DNA from: Coix lacryma-jobi var. lacryma-jobi
Lineage: Eukaryota > Streptophyta > Magnoliopsida > Poales > Poaceae
Length of the DNA: 64,000 nucleotides
Reading direction: 5' to 3'
Assembly: GCA_009763385.1 (NCBI GenBank)
Contig: CM019826.1
Location: 62,249,790 to 62,313,789, forward strand
This document shows, in pieces, positions 1 to 10,899 of this stretch (its first letter is position 1; each line of letters starts with the position of its first letter). The translations under genes were made by a program, and so were the position numbers. The notes below the pieces were generated by a model that did not search any database, was not told where the DNA came from, and worked only from the letters and a program-made list of their open reading frames with translations.

Positions 1-1219
1 CGTGGTCGTTTTTGAGGAGGTAGAGTGTGAGATGTGCACCAAGCACATGACTGACCTTCTCACTTTGAGAGGTAAGTATGCTGCGTTGGTAGGAGAGGTG
101 GATGAGCTGAAGGCTAGACCCTCGCTGTTGGGTGCGTGCAAGACTTGTCCTGTCTTGCAATCTGAGTTGGCAGAGAAGAATGCCAAGATTGTGTCTCTTG
201 AAGAGGCAAACTCAGGTAACACATGTGTGGCAAGGTGTCTCCTGTGTGAGGGTTTGGAGATGGAGATCGCTAATGTGAAGCATGACAAGATGCAAACCGA
301 GGAGGAAAACACATACCTTCGAACCATCTTGTCATGGGTGTCTAGCGGTGAGCCACAGCTCGGGATGATGATCTCCCAATTTAAGCGAGCTGCTGGAGGT
401 CCTGGTGTAGGCTTTGCTCCAGGTGTTGATGTTTCTGCTTTTGGGAAGATTGAAGAGTCGAGTGGTCTGAACCCGAGTGAGAAGCCCAACTCCACCACTA
501 CTCCCAAACTTACCAAGCTTCCACCCAAAGAGCCTCTCAAGCCTAACACCAAGGATGGGGTGTTTGAGGAACCTCCGAGAGCTCCACCCAAGAACCAAGT
601 GTGGCATCCCAAACCCAACCACCTAAAAAACAAGCTGGATACAATGCCACCCATTCAGGAGGAGCTTATGCCACAGAAGGGCAAAGTGATCCACACCCAC
701 AACCGTGTGTACCAACAACCCCCTTTGAGAGCGGTGAGGTACCATTGTGAGCACTGTGGGAGAGTTGGACACTTGAGTGAGTTCTGCTTTCGGCGCAAGA
801 GAGAGGTGCGCCATGCTAGGAAGATGAACAATACGGACATGTACCATCCTCTCCATGATGTACGTGCGCCAAATGTTCAGAGACATGCTGCTAGGCCCAG
901 AGGTCTAGAACCTCAAGTTCCCAGGCCTATGCAGAGGAGAGGACGTGCCCGGCGGGAGCCTGCAGTTGTGGGATATGGACCCCGTGGTGGTGGCTTTGTA
1001 GTTGAGCGTTTTCCCCCACCGCGTTTTGAGTATCGCGATGGACGTTCTTCCCTTAGCGGACCACGTTTTCCTCAACGTGGTGATCGCTTCCCTCGTAGAC
1101 CTGCTAGGAATGGTTTTTACACTGACCGTTCTTTTGAGCAGCCGGCCCAACACTGGTATTCTTCCTACTTCACTAACCCCAGTGCTGGACCGTATGCTCA
1201 CCCTATGTCTTTTTATTGA
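1..1219 (+). CDS. gag: Copia element A gag, 3' part (cut by window edge)
   Basis: C-terminal 405 residues of a Ty1/copia Gag (capsid/nucleocapsid, cytoplasmic particle). The frame is open from the window edge to a TGA at 1217-1219. A CCHC zinc knuckle (HCEHCGRVGHLSEFC, C-x2-C-x4-H-x4-C) lies at about 746-787, after a coiled-coil-like region and a proline-rich linker, and before an Arg/Gly/Pro-rich basic tail. The same protein is nearly complete in element D (58453-61056 minus), which shows that about 470 N-terminal residues lie left of the window. The long Gag with a distal knuckle fits the Sirevirus lineage; lineage is inferred. Pol follows in a different frame after 5 bases. Confidence 0.9.
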   Translation, partial: VVVFEEVECEMCTKHMTDLLTLRGKYAALVGEVDELKARPSLLGACKTCPVLQSELAEKNAKIVSLEEANSGNTCVARCLLCEGLEMEIANVKHDKMQTEEENTYLRTILSWVSSGEPQLGMMISQFKRAAGGPGVGFAPGVDVSAFGKIEESSGLNPSEKPNSTTTPKLTKLPPKEPLKPNTKDGVFEEPPRAPPKNQVWHPKPNHLKNKLDTMPPIQEELMPQKGKVIHTHNRVYQQPPLRAVRYHCEHCGRVGHLSEFCFRRKREVRHARKMNNTDMYHPLHDVRAPNVQRHAARPRGLEPQVPRPMQRRGRARREPAVVGYGPRGGGFVVERFPPPRFEYRDGRSSLSGPRFPQRGDRFPRRPARNGFYTDRSFEQPAQHWYSSYFTNPSAGPYAHPMSFY

Positions 1220-1224
1220 TGTAG

Positions 1225-3789
1225 ATAAAACGATTGGAGGACGTTTGGTTGGTGGATTCTGGTTGCTCGAGGCACATGATCGGAAACGCCAAGTGGTTCT
1301 CCAGTCTTAGTCCTGTCGTCGGTAAAGAGTTTATCACCTTCGGCGACAAGAGCAAAGGTAAAGTGTTGTCTCGGGGTTCGGTGCGAGTTAATGAGCACTT
1401 TGTGTTGCGCGATGTTGCTCATGTTTCTAACTTGCATTTTAACCTTCTTTCTGTTTCGCAACTCTTTGATGATGACTATGAGATTCGTTTTAAGCCGAAT
1501 CTCAGTCGTATTTTGGACCCTCAGGGCAATCTTGTTTGTGTGATTTCGCCCTTTGGGAAAGTCTTTCGTGTGGATTTCTCAGAGTCGTTTGGAGTTTCTC
1601 ATTGTCTTTTGGCTGGACCTTCCTCCTCTGATCTTTGGAAGTGGCATAGGAGACTAGGACATTTGAGCTTCGACTTGCTTGCAAGACTTAGCTCACTTGG
1701 CCTAATCCGAGGATTGCCCAAGCTGTCGATGGAGAAGGATCTTGTTTGGCATTCTTGTAGACATGGGAAGATGGTTGCTGCTCCCCACCATCCAGTGACT
1801 CAGGTCATGACTAAGCGCCCTGGAGAGCTTTTGCACATGGACTTTGTTGGTCCAGCTCGGGTGAGCTCAGTTGGGGGGAAGTGGTATGTGCTTGTTGTTG
1901 TTGACGATTTTTCGAGATATTCGTGGGTCTTCTTTTTAGCTGAGAAGACCGAGACTTTCTCCTTTGCTCGCAATCTGATTTTGCGTCTTCAGAACGAGTT
2001 CCCTTTGAACTCGATGCGAGCTATTAGGAGTGATAATGGTTCCGAATTCAAGAATTCGGATTTTGAGAAGTTTTGTAACTCCTTGGGCTTGGAGCATTAG
2101 TTTTCTTCTCCCTACACACCGCCACAAAATGGTGTTGTAGAGAGGAAGAATCGGACCCTTGTAGAGATGGCTAGGACGATGCTCGATGAGCATAGGACTC
2201 CTAGGCGATATTGGGCCGAAGCTATGAGCACTGCATGCTATATTTCCAATCGCATTTTTCTTCGAGCTTTCTTGAAAAAGACCTCTTATGAGTTGCGTTT
2301 TGGAAAACTCCCCAAGGTGAGTTATTTTAGAGTTTTTGGTTGCTATTGTTTTATACTCAAAAAGGGCAACCTGGACAAATTTGAGTCTCGTTCTTCCGAC
2401 GGTGTGTTTTTGGGTTATGGCACTCATACTCGTGCTTATCGTGTACTTAACCTTGACACTAACCGAGTCATGGAGACATCCGATGTCACCTTCGACGAGA
2501 TCATCGTTTGTCCTTCTTCTCGTTTTGAGAGTGCAGGTGATCATGAGGTTGGTGAGCCTCTTTTTGGTGACGAGGATGAGGGTGCTAAATGTATGGATGA
2601 TCCAGCACCCCCTCCACCTGCTGTGCCGCAAGGAGCGGCTTCTACTACGACTCACGGCCCCGACACATCTTCTTCCTGGGGGTCGTGGGATCCGCCACCC
2701 CGAGCGGTACCTTTCATACCCGGGGAGGCACCAGCTGCTGTTGAGGGGGAGATCACTTCTGCACGGGAGGCGCCATGACACATCCAGTGCCAACACCCCC
2801 CTCAGCAGATGATCGGCAACACTGACGAACGTGTCACTCAGTCCAGGTCACAGATCTCTCACTTTGCTCATTCTGCTTTTGTTGCTGATTTTGAGCCCCG
2901 AGATGTTGGACACGCTTTGACGGATCTGGATTGGGTCAATGCCATGCATGAGGAGTTAGAGAACTTTGAGCGAAATCGGGTTTGGGTTTTAGTTCCACCT
3001 CCTCCAGACTGTAAGCCTATTGGGACAAAATGGGTTTTCAAAAACAAGCAAGGAGAGGATGGCCACGTTGTTAGAAACAAGGCCAGGCTTGTAGCAAAGG
3101 GCTATAGTCAGAAGGAGGGGATAGACTATGAGGAGACTTTCGCTCCTGTAGCTCGTTTGGAGGTTATTAGGATTCTCTTGGCTTTTGCTGCATCCAAAGG
3201 TTTCAAACTTTTTCAAATGGATGTCAAGAGTGCCTTTTTAAACGGCTACATAGAAGAAGAAGTTTATGTTGAACAACCCCCCGGTTTTGAAAATCCCATG
3301 TTTCCAAACCATGTTTTCAAACTCCACAAAGCTTTATATGGTTTGAAACAAGCCCCTAGAGCCTGGTATGATAGGTTGAAAACCTTTTTGCATGCTAAGG
3401 GTTTTAAAATGGGATGTGTGGATAAAACGCTCTTTCTCCTCAAGCAAGGCACTGATACTCTCTTGGTCCAGATTTACGTGGATGATATCATTTTCAGTGG
3501 TTCTTCTCACGCTTTGGTTGCCAAGTTTGCAGATACTATGAGCAGGGAGTTCGAGATGAGTATGATGGGCGAGCTGACTTTCTTTTTCGGATTGCAAATT
3601 AAGCAATCCCTAGAAGGGACGTTTGTGCACCAGGGCAAGTATACCAAGGACTTGCTGAAGAGGTTCGATATGGGTGAGGCCAAGCCTCTTCCAACACCTA
3701 TGTCGACCACGATGACCCTGGATGCGGACAAGGATGGAGAAGCTGTGGACCAGAAGGAGTACCGAAGCATGATCGGGTCGCTGCTCTAC
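1225..3789 (+). pseudogene. pol: Copia element A pol: protease, integrase, reverse transcriptase (broken)
   Basis: First part of a Ty1/copia Pol; integrase precedes RT, which defines copia order. The protease active site is VDSGCSRHM (Asp codon 1254). The integrase zinc region WHRRLGHLSF...HSC has Trp where D keeps the first Cys of the CxxC pair. The catalytic core shows MDFVGP, RSDNGSEF and VERKNRTL (D, D, E). RT shows KARLVAKGYSQ, FQMDVKSAFLNG, YGLKQAPRAWYDRL and YVDDIIF (3475-3495). Stops: TAG 2098-2100 inside the integrase, also present in D, and TGA 2776-2778, where D has CGA. The frame differs from gag, and an in-frame TAG at 1222 limits its 5' end. A solo LTR interrupts it after GSLLY. 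Not functional as it stands. Confidence 0.92.
3785..3789. repeat. Target-site duplication TCTAC, left copy
   Basis: TCTAC here and at 6314-6318 bracket the solo LTR. Removing the insert and one copy rejoins the RT and RNase H frames without loss, which confirms the insertion boundaries. Confidence 0.9.
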
Positions 3790-6313
3790 TGAAGGGTCAA
3801 GATGGCGGACTAGAGGGGGGTAAATAGTCCTTTATAAAAAGTAATCGCACCGGCTAACCGAAACAAATGCGGAATTAAAACTATCGGTCCAGCCAAGACT
3901 ACACCCCTCTACTTATACTCTATGACACCTTATAAAAGATTCTAAACAATGCAAATATGGTGTCGGGCTAGCTAGGGCTCACCTAAACAATTCTAGCTTG
4001 CAAGGTTACACAAACCTAAGCAACTAGTACTCAATCAACCGGGGAGCTCCTACACATGCCACTAAGCAAAAGCACAAAGCCTAAGCTCACTAGCAATGCT
4101 CAATAACAAGGCTACACAAGCCAAATTAGAGAGCTCAACTTAGCTACACAAACTAAGCAATGTGACTAGCAAGACTACAAGTCAACTAGTCACTCATGGG
4201 ATCAACTTCTATGCTACACAAACAAGGAAGGTAACTAGCAAGCTACACAAGCTAACTAATTACAAGAGCAACTACACTAGCACATGTATATGAACAAGTA
4301 AATACAAGCTAGTGAAAGGAGTTTGCAAGCCACCGAGAAGATGAACACGAAGTTGACACGGTGGTTTTTCTCCCGAGGTTCACTTGGTTGCCACCAAGCT
4401 AGTCCCCGTTGTGTCGACCACACACTTTGGTAGTTCGGCGGCTAATAGGCACCACACCTAGCTCGACACTCGAGCGCCGCAAGAACTCACCCACAAGTGA
4501 GGGTAACTCAATGACACGCTCAACTAGAGTTGCTCTTCGCGATCCCCGCGGGGCGAGCACAATGCCCCTCACAATCCTTCTCCGGAGCCACGCACAATCT
4601 TCACGCGGGCTTCACGACGGAGACTCGATCACCAAGCCATCTAGAAGGTGGCAACCTCTAAGAGTAACAAGCACCACCGGCTTGCAACAAGAACACCTAG
4701 TGCCACTCGATGCAATCTCTCAAAGCAACGCACTAGAATCGCTCACTCGCAATAGATTCGCACGCTAGCAAGCACAAGCGAGTTAGAGGGCTCCCAAGCA
4801 CATCCACACAAGCCACCAAGGCTTTGGAGTGCTCCAACCACCGGCCCAAAGCCGGCCCCAACGACTATATATAGAGGGGAGCGGCCAACTAGCCGTTTCC
4901 CCTTTTTTGCGCTTCGGTCAGTAGTACCGACCCCCCCTGGGCGGTAGTACCGACAGTGTTAGAACTAGCCGTTACACACGGCGCGTTGACTAAAATGAAC
5001 AACCGACTCCTGGTCGGTACCTCCGACGGTCGGTAGTACCGGCCCTATGGCGGTACTACCGACAGACCAACATTGGATCTACACAGAGAGCATCTCACAA
5101 AAGGACTTGGTCCCTCGGAAACTACCACCCAAAGGTCGGTACCTCCGAGGTCGGTGGTACCGAGGTTATGGCGGTACCACCGCCAGGTCATTTTCAACTC
5201 AACACATAGAGCTCTGCAAACTTGGTTACCACCGGCCTTGGGTCGGTAGCACCGGGGGCGGTACTACCGAGATAATGGCGGTACTACCGGTAGGCCAAAA
5301 GCTCAGCTCAACACATTGAGCCTGCAAAACCCTTTAGGGCCACGGTACCACCGACCCTCTGGTCGGTACCACCGCCGGCGGTAGTACCGAGGTTATGGCG
5401 GTACTACCGCTAGGCCAAATCAGCCCCAACACAGAGAAGGTTGCACGCAGCACCCATGGGCGGTACTACCGACCCCCTGGGTGGTACTACCGACCACACT
5501 CAGAAAACTCCATTTTCTTCTCTGTGTTGATCCAAATCAACTCCAACAACTTCTCCTTTGCAAATGTGCCAACACCACCAAGTGTACAACAACATGTGCA
5601 TGTGTGTTAGCATTTTCACAATCATTTTCAAAGGATTTTCTCTTTCACTCATAACGCCACTCGATCTTAGTAACATCGCAAAGTTAGATCGCTCAAGTGG
5701 CACTAGATGACCGATATGCAAAGAAGTTTGCTCCTCTTAATAGTACGGCCATCTATCCTAAACCTGGTCATAATCTTCTCTACACACCTATGACCGGTGA
5801 AATGAAATGCCCTACAAGTATACCTTTGCCTTGCGCATTCCATTCCATCTCCTCCGGTGTTGATGCAACACATGCACCAATCCTCTTCATCAAATGATAT
5901 GATCCACTTCATATCATCGCATGGCCTCCATGGTCCATCGATCTTGACATCACTTGCTCTTCACCATCGCTTCGGTCCTTCGGCGCCAAGTCTTGCTTAA
6001 GCCTCCCGACACTCGGTACCAACGGCTTCAAAGCCTCCAACTTGCCCTTCACCTTCGCAACCGGTCCATCAAGCCATGTCTTGCCTTGATCTTCACCATC
6101 TTAGCCACATGACCACATGTCATGTTTCATGTGCATTAAGCTCCTTCTTCACATGTGTGAGCCTTGCGACATATTCCAAGCCATTTCTCCTCTATGGCAT
6201 ATGTTGCTCACACATGATCACCTGTGGACTAATCACCTGTGTAATTCACTTCAAACACATATTAGTCCACCTAAGTTGTCACTCAATTACCAAAACCAAA
6301 CAAGGACCTTTCA
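3790..6313. mobile_element. Solo LTR (2524 bp) inserted in copia A pol
   Basis: Begins TGAAGGGTC and ends GACCTTTCA, a near-perfect 9-bp terminal inverted repeat with TG...CA ends, and has a 5-bp TSD (TCTAC). No pol-like ORF, PBS or PPT is seen, so a solo LTR is the simplest reading. The left end (GCGGACTAGAGGGGGG then TGAATAG-like text) resembles the reverse of the copia LTR 3' ends here, which run CCATTC then a C run then CTCTGGTCGC. A solo LTR of a related copia lineage in minus orientation is therefore likely, although a TATA-like stretch (CTATATATAG) at about 4864 reads either way. The interior is rich in CGGTACTACCG-type motifs (4915-5500). The small ORFs here are not credible genes. 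Confidence 0.75.
4915..5500. repeat. Array of GGTCGGTAC / GGTACTACCG motifs
   Basis: More than a dozen copies of GGTCGGTA(G/C)(T/C)ACCG and CGGTACTACCG, in both orientations and irregularly spaced, occupy this part of the solo LTR. They occur mostly in facing pairs, making short palindromes. Copia LTRs A, B and C carry arrays of a similar style but with different motifs. Confidence 0.8.
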
Positions 6314-6318
6314 TCTAC
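6314..6318. repeat. Target-site duplication TCTAC, right copy
   Basis: Right TSD of the 3790-6313 solo LTR. Copia A pol resumes at 6319. Confidence 0.9.
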
Positions 6319-6948
6319 CTGACGGCGACACACCCGGACATCCAGTTCGCGGTGTGCTTGTGCGCGCGCTTTCAGGCGTCGCCGCGCACTTCTGACCGTC
6401 AGGCGGCGAAGCGCATTTTCAGGTACCTTCGTTTCACACCTGAGTTCGGGATTTGGTATTCAGCTTCCTCCACCCTCTCCCTTTGTGGTTATTCCGTTGC
6501 TGATTTTGCTGGTTGTCGCATTGAGCGCAAGTCTACTTCTGGGACTTGTCAGTTTATTGATTCTTCTCTTGTATCGTGGTCTTCTCGCAAGCAGTCTACT
6601 GTCGCCCAGTCTACCACGGAGGCTAAGTATGTTGCTGCGGCTAGCTGCTGTTCCCAGTTGCTTTGGATGATGGCCATTTTGCGTGATTTTGATCTGAGCT
6701 TTTCTCGTGTTCCTTTGCTTTGTGACAACACGAGTGCGATTAGCGTTGCTAAGAACCCCGTGCTTCACTCGAAGACCAAACACATTGATGTGCGCTTTCA
6801 TTTTCTGCGAGACCACTATGAGAAGGGTGATATCGACCTTCGCCATGTCGATACTCATCATCAGTTGGCTGATATTCTCACCAAGCCTTTGGACGAATCA
6901 ACCTTTAATCGGTTGAGGGGTGAGCTTGGTGTGTGTTTCCCCTTTTAG
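6319..6948 (+). pseudogene. pol: Copia element A pol: end of RT and RNase H
   Basis: Continuation of pol after the solo LTR, in the same frame as the part ending at 3789. It opens LTATHPDIQFAVCLCARF and contains the copia RNase H landmarks ADFAGC, STSGTCQF, VSWSSRKQSTVAQSTTEAKY, LLCDNTSAI and KHIDVRFHFLRD, and ends GVCFPF then TAG at 6946. The first catalytic Asp of RNase H (S-D-A-D in relatives, kept in D) is Val here (GTT, 6496-6498), a second reason to regard the enzyme as dead. Translation started within this piece would begin inside the solo LTR and is not meaningful. Confidence 0.9.
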
Positions 6949-8116
6949 ATGGGGGAAACATTTTGGATGTTATATCATAAACTGACTATTTTCTCGTTTG
7001 TTTTGCTTTTCGTTTGCATTTCAGCATACGCTTTTACATTCTGAGCTTCATGTATATAATCTTTAAAGTGTAATTATGCTCTGTTTAGTGTGCTCTGATG
7101 CTATATGTTGATACTAGTAGTTTATGCTCTTTCTGATCACTAATACATGTTGTGAGCTGAGCTATTTTCGAAATGGTGAATTTGCTAATGAACTTAAAAA
7201 CTGAAAATGTTCACCATTGAGATATGCAACTAGCATGTGTAGGATGTGTTGAGTTCACTCGTGCTTTTCATATATGCTAGATTGCTATGTCTCTAGTTCT
7301 GAGTCATTCACTTGCTTGGTATGTTCATATTCTGCCAATAAAATTTGAACCAAGTTTTTAAGTGAATTGAAAAGATCGAGATGGGATTGCTTGTCAACAC
7401 ATCACAGTATCAAGACTGTTTCTCATTGCACATTTGAGTTAAACTTGAGCCGTGTAGTGTATGACCGAAACCGATGCTTTAAGCTTCTGATTGCATATGC
7501 ATAGGCTTCGCTCGGTTGATAAGTTAGGCTATGACAAGCTTTCAACCTCTCGCAATCACATGCTAAGTTTTAAACTTGTGTAATTTCACCGCTGCAACTC
7601 CGATCTAAAACTGAAATCACAAGTGTATGTTTCATTCTGCAGCATGTTGATTGAACTTTGCTAGGGGTAGTTCACCTTGTATACATGATTAGCACTTGTC
7701 TTCCTGTCTATACATGTTTGGTGCTATTTTGATGGTGAATACCTTTTTGGCTAAAAACTGCTCACTCTGCTCGTATGTTCATAATGCATATTTGGTGATC
7801 AGTTTGAGCCTTCACTAGCTTGTATGCTTTTCAATGAGTCGTTGGAGCTATACTGTTTAGAGCATCTTTGCATTTTCTTGACTATATTCCTGAAGCTGCT
7901 AACTTGCATTTTGACTCATATGCATTTTGGAAGGGGGAGAACTTCTCTTGTCGGCTCCTTTTTCTTGATGGTGCATTTTCAACTAAGGGGGAGAATTTGG
8001 ACAAATCATGCCTCCCATGTTCAACTAAAGGGAGAGGAATCGGTTGTGTGCACCATGCAAGGGGGGGTTTTGCTCGTGATAAATTTTTTGAATTTTCCAA
8101 TTGGTTCGGAGCGCTT

Positions 8117-8421
8117 TGCTAGTTGTGTTGAGCCTTTGCCTCTATCTTGAGGGACTAGCAGTTGCTTCAGTTGGTATCGAGCTTTTCAGTTGATGTCAAG
8201 TCTTTTGCTAGTTGTGTTGAGCCTCTGTGCCTCTATCTTGAGGGACTAGCATTTTGCTTTGATTTTTCAATTGGTATCTGCTAGCGGTGTTGAGCCTGTT
8301 CTACCTCTTCTTGAGGGCTAGCTTTGTGCCTCTATCTTGAGGGACTAGCATTTTGCTTTGATTTTTCAATCGGTATCTGCTAGCGGTGTTGAGCCTGTTC
8401 TACCTCTTCTTGAGGGCTAGC
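8117..8421 (+). repeat. Stem-loop array in copia A 3' tail (4 units)
   Basis: Units at 8117-8160, 8206-8251, 8280-8322 and 8379-8421. Each has an outer stem (TGCTAGT/ACTAGCA or GCTAGC/GCTAGC), a 5' strand GTGTTGAGCC, and an inner hairpin CCTC-(TATCTT or TTCTT)-GAGG. A partial unit at 8325-8350 lacks the 5' arm; units 3 and 4 lie in a local tandem duplication. A fifth unit with different stems is at 11383-11424, across the Cassandra insertion. Confidence 0.85.
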
Positions 8422-8424
8422 TTT

Positions 8425-8429
8425 GCTTT
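8425..8429. repeat. Target-site duplication GCTTT, left copy
   Basis: GCTTT here and at 11377-11381 flank the whole Cassandra multimer, so it behaves as one insertion. Confidence 0.85.
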
Positions 8430-8710
8430 TGTAACGTCCCGCCTCAATGCGGCCGGGCCCACTTACATCTGGCAGCTTTTCTAGGACATAGACTTCCCTC
8501 ACAGACCAACACCAGTCTTTTCTGCGCACTTTGTCCTCACTCGTGCGCACCCGGGAAGAACTTCCCGGTCGGTCACCCATCCCTAAATTTCTCTAGGCCA
8601 AGCACGCTTAACTTTAGAGTTCTTTGGAGATGGGCTTCCGAAAAAGAAGTTGCAACTTGTTGGTATGAGTATCCTATTATTCCTATTAACCCTTGGGCCG
8701 GGATGTTACA
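8430..8710 (-). repeat. Cassandra LTR1
   Basis: 281 bp, TGTAACGTCCCGCC to GGGATGTTACA on the plus strand. Residues 8549-8674 read on the minus strand follow a whole 5S rRNA gene, including AGTTAAGCGTGCTTGG (box A region) and GGGATGGGTGACC (box C region). Confidence 0.85.
8549..8674 (-). other. 5S rRNA-derived domain in Cassandra LTR1
   Basis: On the minus strand it runs from GGATACTCATACCA through AGTTAAGCGTGCTTGG to GATGGGTGACCGACC, in 5S order and length, with the internal Pol III control regions recognisable. It diverges at many other positions, so it is a 5S-like LTR domain and not a ribosomal gene. Confidence 0.85.
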
Positions 8711-8914
8711 TCCTCACCCCCTTAAGAGATCGACGTCCTCGTCGATCAATCCCAAGCCAGGAACGTCCTCTCTTGGCCACGTCCGTGTGTCCAGTGCCAG
8801 CACATGTGCCATGCTGTGTGACCACTCCGGGTCCACACCAGCCATGACCACCATGCCTGAGCAACTGCGACACACGCGCCCGTGAAACCGCGAGAGTCGG
8901 CTCTGATACCATTC
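8711..8914 (-). other. Cassandra interior 1 with PPT and PBS
   Basis: 204 bp without coding. On the minus strand it starts with GAATGGTATCAGAGCC, a primer-binding site complementary to the 3' end of initiator tRNA-Met (TGGTATCAGAGC, 8903-8914 region), and ends with the purine tract AAGGGGGTGAGGA next to LTR1. Confidence 0.85.
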
Positions 8915-9364
8915 TGTAACGTCCCGCCTCCTCGAGGCCGGGCCCGCTTACATCAGGCAGCTTTTCTAGGACCTAGACTATCCTCATAGACCAACACCAG
9001 TCTTTTCTGCGCACTTTGTCCTCACTCGTGCGCACCCGGGAAGAACTTCCCGGTCGGTCACCCATCCCTAAATTTCTCTAGGCCAAGCACGCTTAACTCC
9101 TCGAGGCCGGGCCCGCTTACATCAGGCAGCTTTTCTAGGACCTAGACTATCCTCACAGACCAACACCAGTCTTTTCTGCGCACTTTGTCCTCACTCGTGC
9201 GCACCCGGGAAGAACTTCCCGGTCGGTCACCCATCCCTAAATTTCTCTAGGCCAAGCACGCTTAACTTTAGAGTTCTTTGGAGATGGGCTTCCGAAAAAG
9301 AAGTTGCAACTTGTTGGTATGAGTATCCTATTATTCCTATTAAGCCTTGGGCCGGGATGTTATA
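8915..9364 (-). repeat. Cassandra LTR2 with internal duplication
   Basis: At 450 bp this is longer than its sister LTRs because about 170 bp is repeated. The first pass runs to CACGCTTAACT (about 9098), then jumps back to CCTCGAGGCCGGG and repeats to the normal end. The join shares the bases CT. It therefore has one truncated 5S domain (about 9032-9098) and one full one (about 9202-9328). The outer end reads GTTATA instead of GTTACA. Confidence 0.82.
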
Positions 9365-10626
9365 TCCTACCACTCTTATCCAGGTACGACGACCACGTGG
9401 GTACAAGCTACTTCCGCCATCTCTCCACTCCCAGTGCGCGGTTGTCGGTCCCAATAAAGGATTCCTCGGAGCCAGAGCTTTCCGTAGTATGTGAATAGTT
9501 GCAAGTCTTGACCAGCAGGCCCCCATACGGATGGTCCCTAAAGTTTTTCCGTCAGCAACAAGCACCTCGGGACTCTAACCCAAGAGTACAGGTCCTGTCG
9601 GTTTTTCAACCCTGTCCCGGTCGGTGTCAACTGTTGAGTCCCGGACTACAACATGACGGCACCGTACGCTCGGACAACCTCTCCTCGCTGTTGACTAGGT
9701 ATGGATCAGATACTTAGCCAACAGGCAGGGAGTAAAGCCAAATTCTCATAAATATTCTTTAAGTGATCACACTTTGAAATTGGCATTTTTGCAAATCTAT
9801 TGTATAGCATCACTAAGCATTTTGCAAATAGTTTTTAAACAAGGCAGGTGGATCTTCTGGTGGAGGTAAACAGTGCAAGGAGTAGGCCATCACACAACTC
9901 CTATAACCTAATGCAGTAGTTTATCTTAACAACATTTTAATAAAACCTTTATAAAAACAAGTAAAGGTTAAAAACACCGGGGCTTGCCTTGAGGATCGGT
10001 GAAGTCCGAAGATTCTGAAAAACAAGAAAGGTCTGCACCCTCAGGAGAAATCCACTGAGAGTTAGGGCCTTCTGAAGCGGGATCTACACGTAGAAGTGCA
10101 TATGCATGAGTAATGAGATGCTTATGATATGATCATGGTAAAGATGGAAATTTTCTTAACTATAACCTTTACAGAGTACAACTTTCCATCACGGTAAAGT
10201 TGCAAACCAACGAAACCACTTTAGCTATTAAAAACACTAAACAAGTTTTATTATTTTCTGATAAAGCAACTTACAAGCAATAAAAAGGTATTTGTATAAA
10301 GGAAACCCATAACCGGGGAGCAAATCTTGCTAGTTTCCCATTGGTTGTCAACAAATCCAAAAGTCACACAAATCTACAGGGATCAACTAGTTCTATTTAT
10401 TCTATTAATTATTTTAATTAGCCTTTTATTTATACACCAAGCATACTTTGTCAAACAGAGATGAAATTAAACCTGAAGGTGTATATCAATGATATAAACT
10501 CCCATGTCAAATTTTATGATTTTTGGAGAAACACAGAAAATTACATAAATCATCAAAGTTACATTTATTTATTAAAGCACAGATTTAAATGTCATATCAA
10601 AAGTACTCAAAACACAAATTTTATTC
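9365..10626 (-). mobile_element. E-family segment in place of a Cassandra interior
   Basis: 1.26 kb matching, in reverse, the 3' half of E1 (about 37600-38325) and similar parts of E2 (53900-54300 and 54770-54890). Examples are GGCAAGCCCCGGTG, the 5-bp-spaced GTGATCACTT region and GTACCCACGTGGTCGTCG. It keeps only the last bases of a Cassandra interior at each side: TCCT after LTR2 and ATTC before LTR3. No TSD of its own is seen. No ORF of note. Confidence 0.75.
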
Positions 10627-10899
10627 TGTAACGTCCCGCCTCCTCGAGGTCGGGCCCACTTACATCAGGCAGCTTTCATAGGACCTAGACTATCCCCATA
10701 GACCAACACCAGTCTTTTCTGCGCACTTTGTCCTCACTCATGCGTACCCGGGAAAGACTTCTCGGTCGGTCACCCATCGCTCCAAGCCAAGCACGCTTAA
10801 CTTTGGAGTTTTTAGGAGATGGGCTTCCGGAAAAGAAGTTGCAACTTATTGGTATGAGTATTCTATTAATCCTATTAAGCCCTGAGCCGAGATGTTACA
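10627..10899 (-). repeat. Cassandra LTR3
   Basis: 273 bp, TGTAACGTCCC to GAGATGTTACA. The 5S-like domain is at about 10746-10863 on the minus strand. Length equals that of LTR4, and both differ in the same way from LTR1 and LTR2, for example TTTAGGAGATGGGC and CCCTGAGCCGAG. Confidence 0.85.

Larger units (their letters stand above)
6949..8429 (+). other. Copia element A 3' non-coding tail, first part
   Basis: About 1.5 kb between the pol stop and the Cassandra insertion with no credible ORF. It aligns by eye with B (14390-16728) and with D on the minus strand (47725-49235). It holds several polypurine-tract-like copies (AAGGGGGAGAA at about 7931 and 7985, AAAGGGAGAGGA at about 8025, AAGGGGGG at about 8059) and an array of stem-loops from 8117. 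Multiple PPT-like copies in a long 3' tail are typical of Sireviruses. Confidence 0.8.

Noticed and set aside
1225..3789. Endogenous pararetrovirus
   Set aside because: Integrase before RT, copia-type RNase H and LTRs with iMet PBS identify Ty1/copia; no movement or coat protein motif.
4915..5500. CRISPR-like repeat array
   Set aside because: Repeats are short, in both orientations and irregularly spaced, and the DNA is plant retrotransposon sequence.
8549..8674. 5S rRNA gene
   Set aside because: The similarity is real, but it lies inside Cassandra LTRs, is diverged and recurs in all four LTRs; a ribosomal 5S repeat would not have PBS and PPT beside it.
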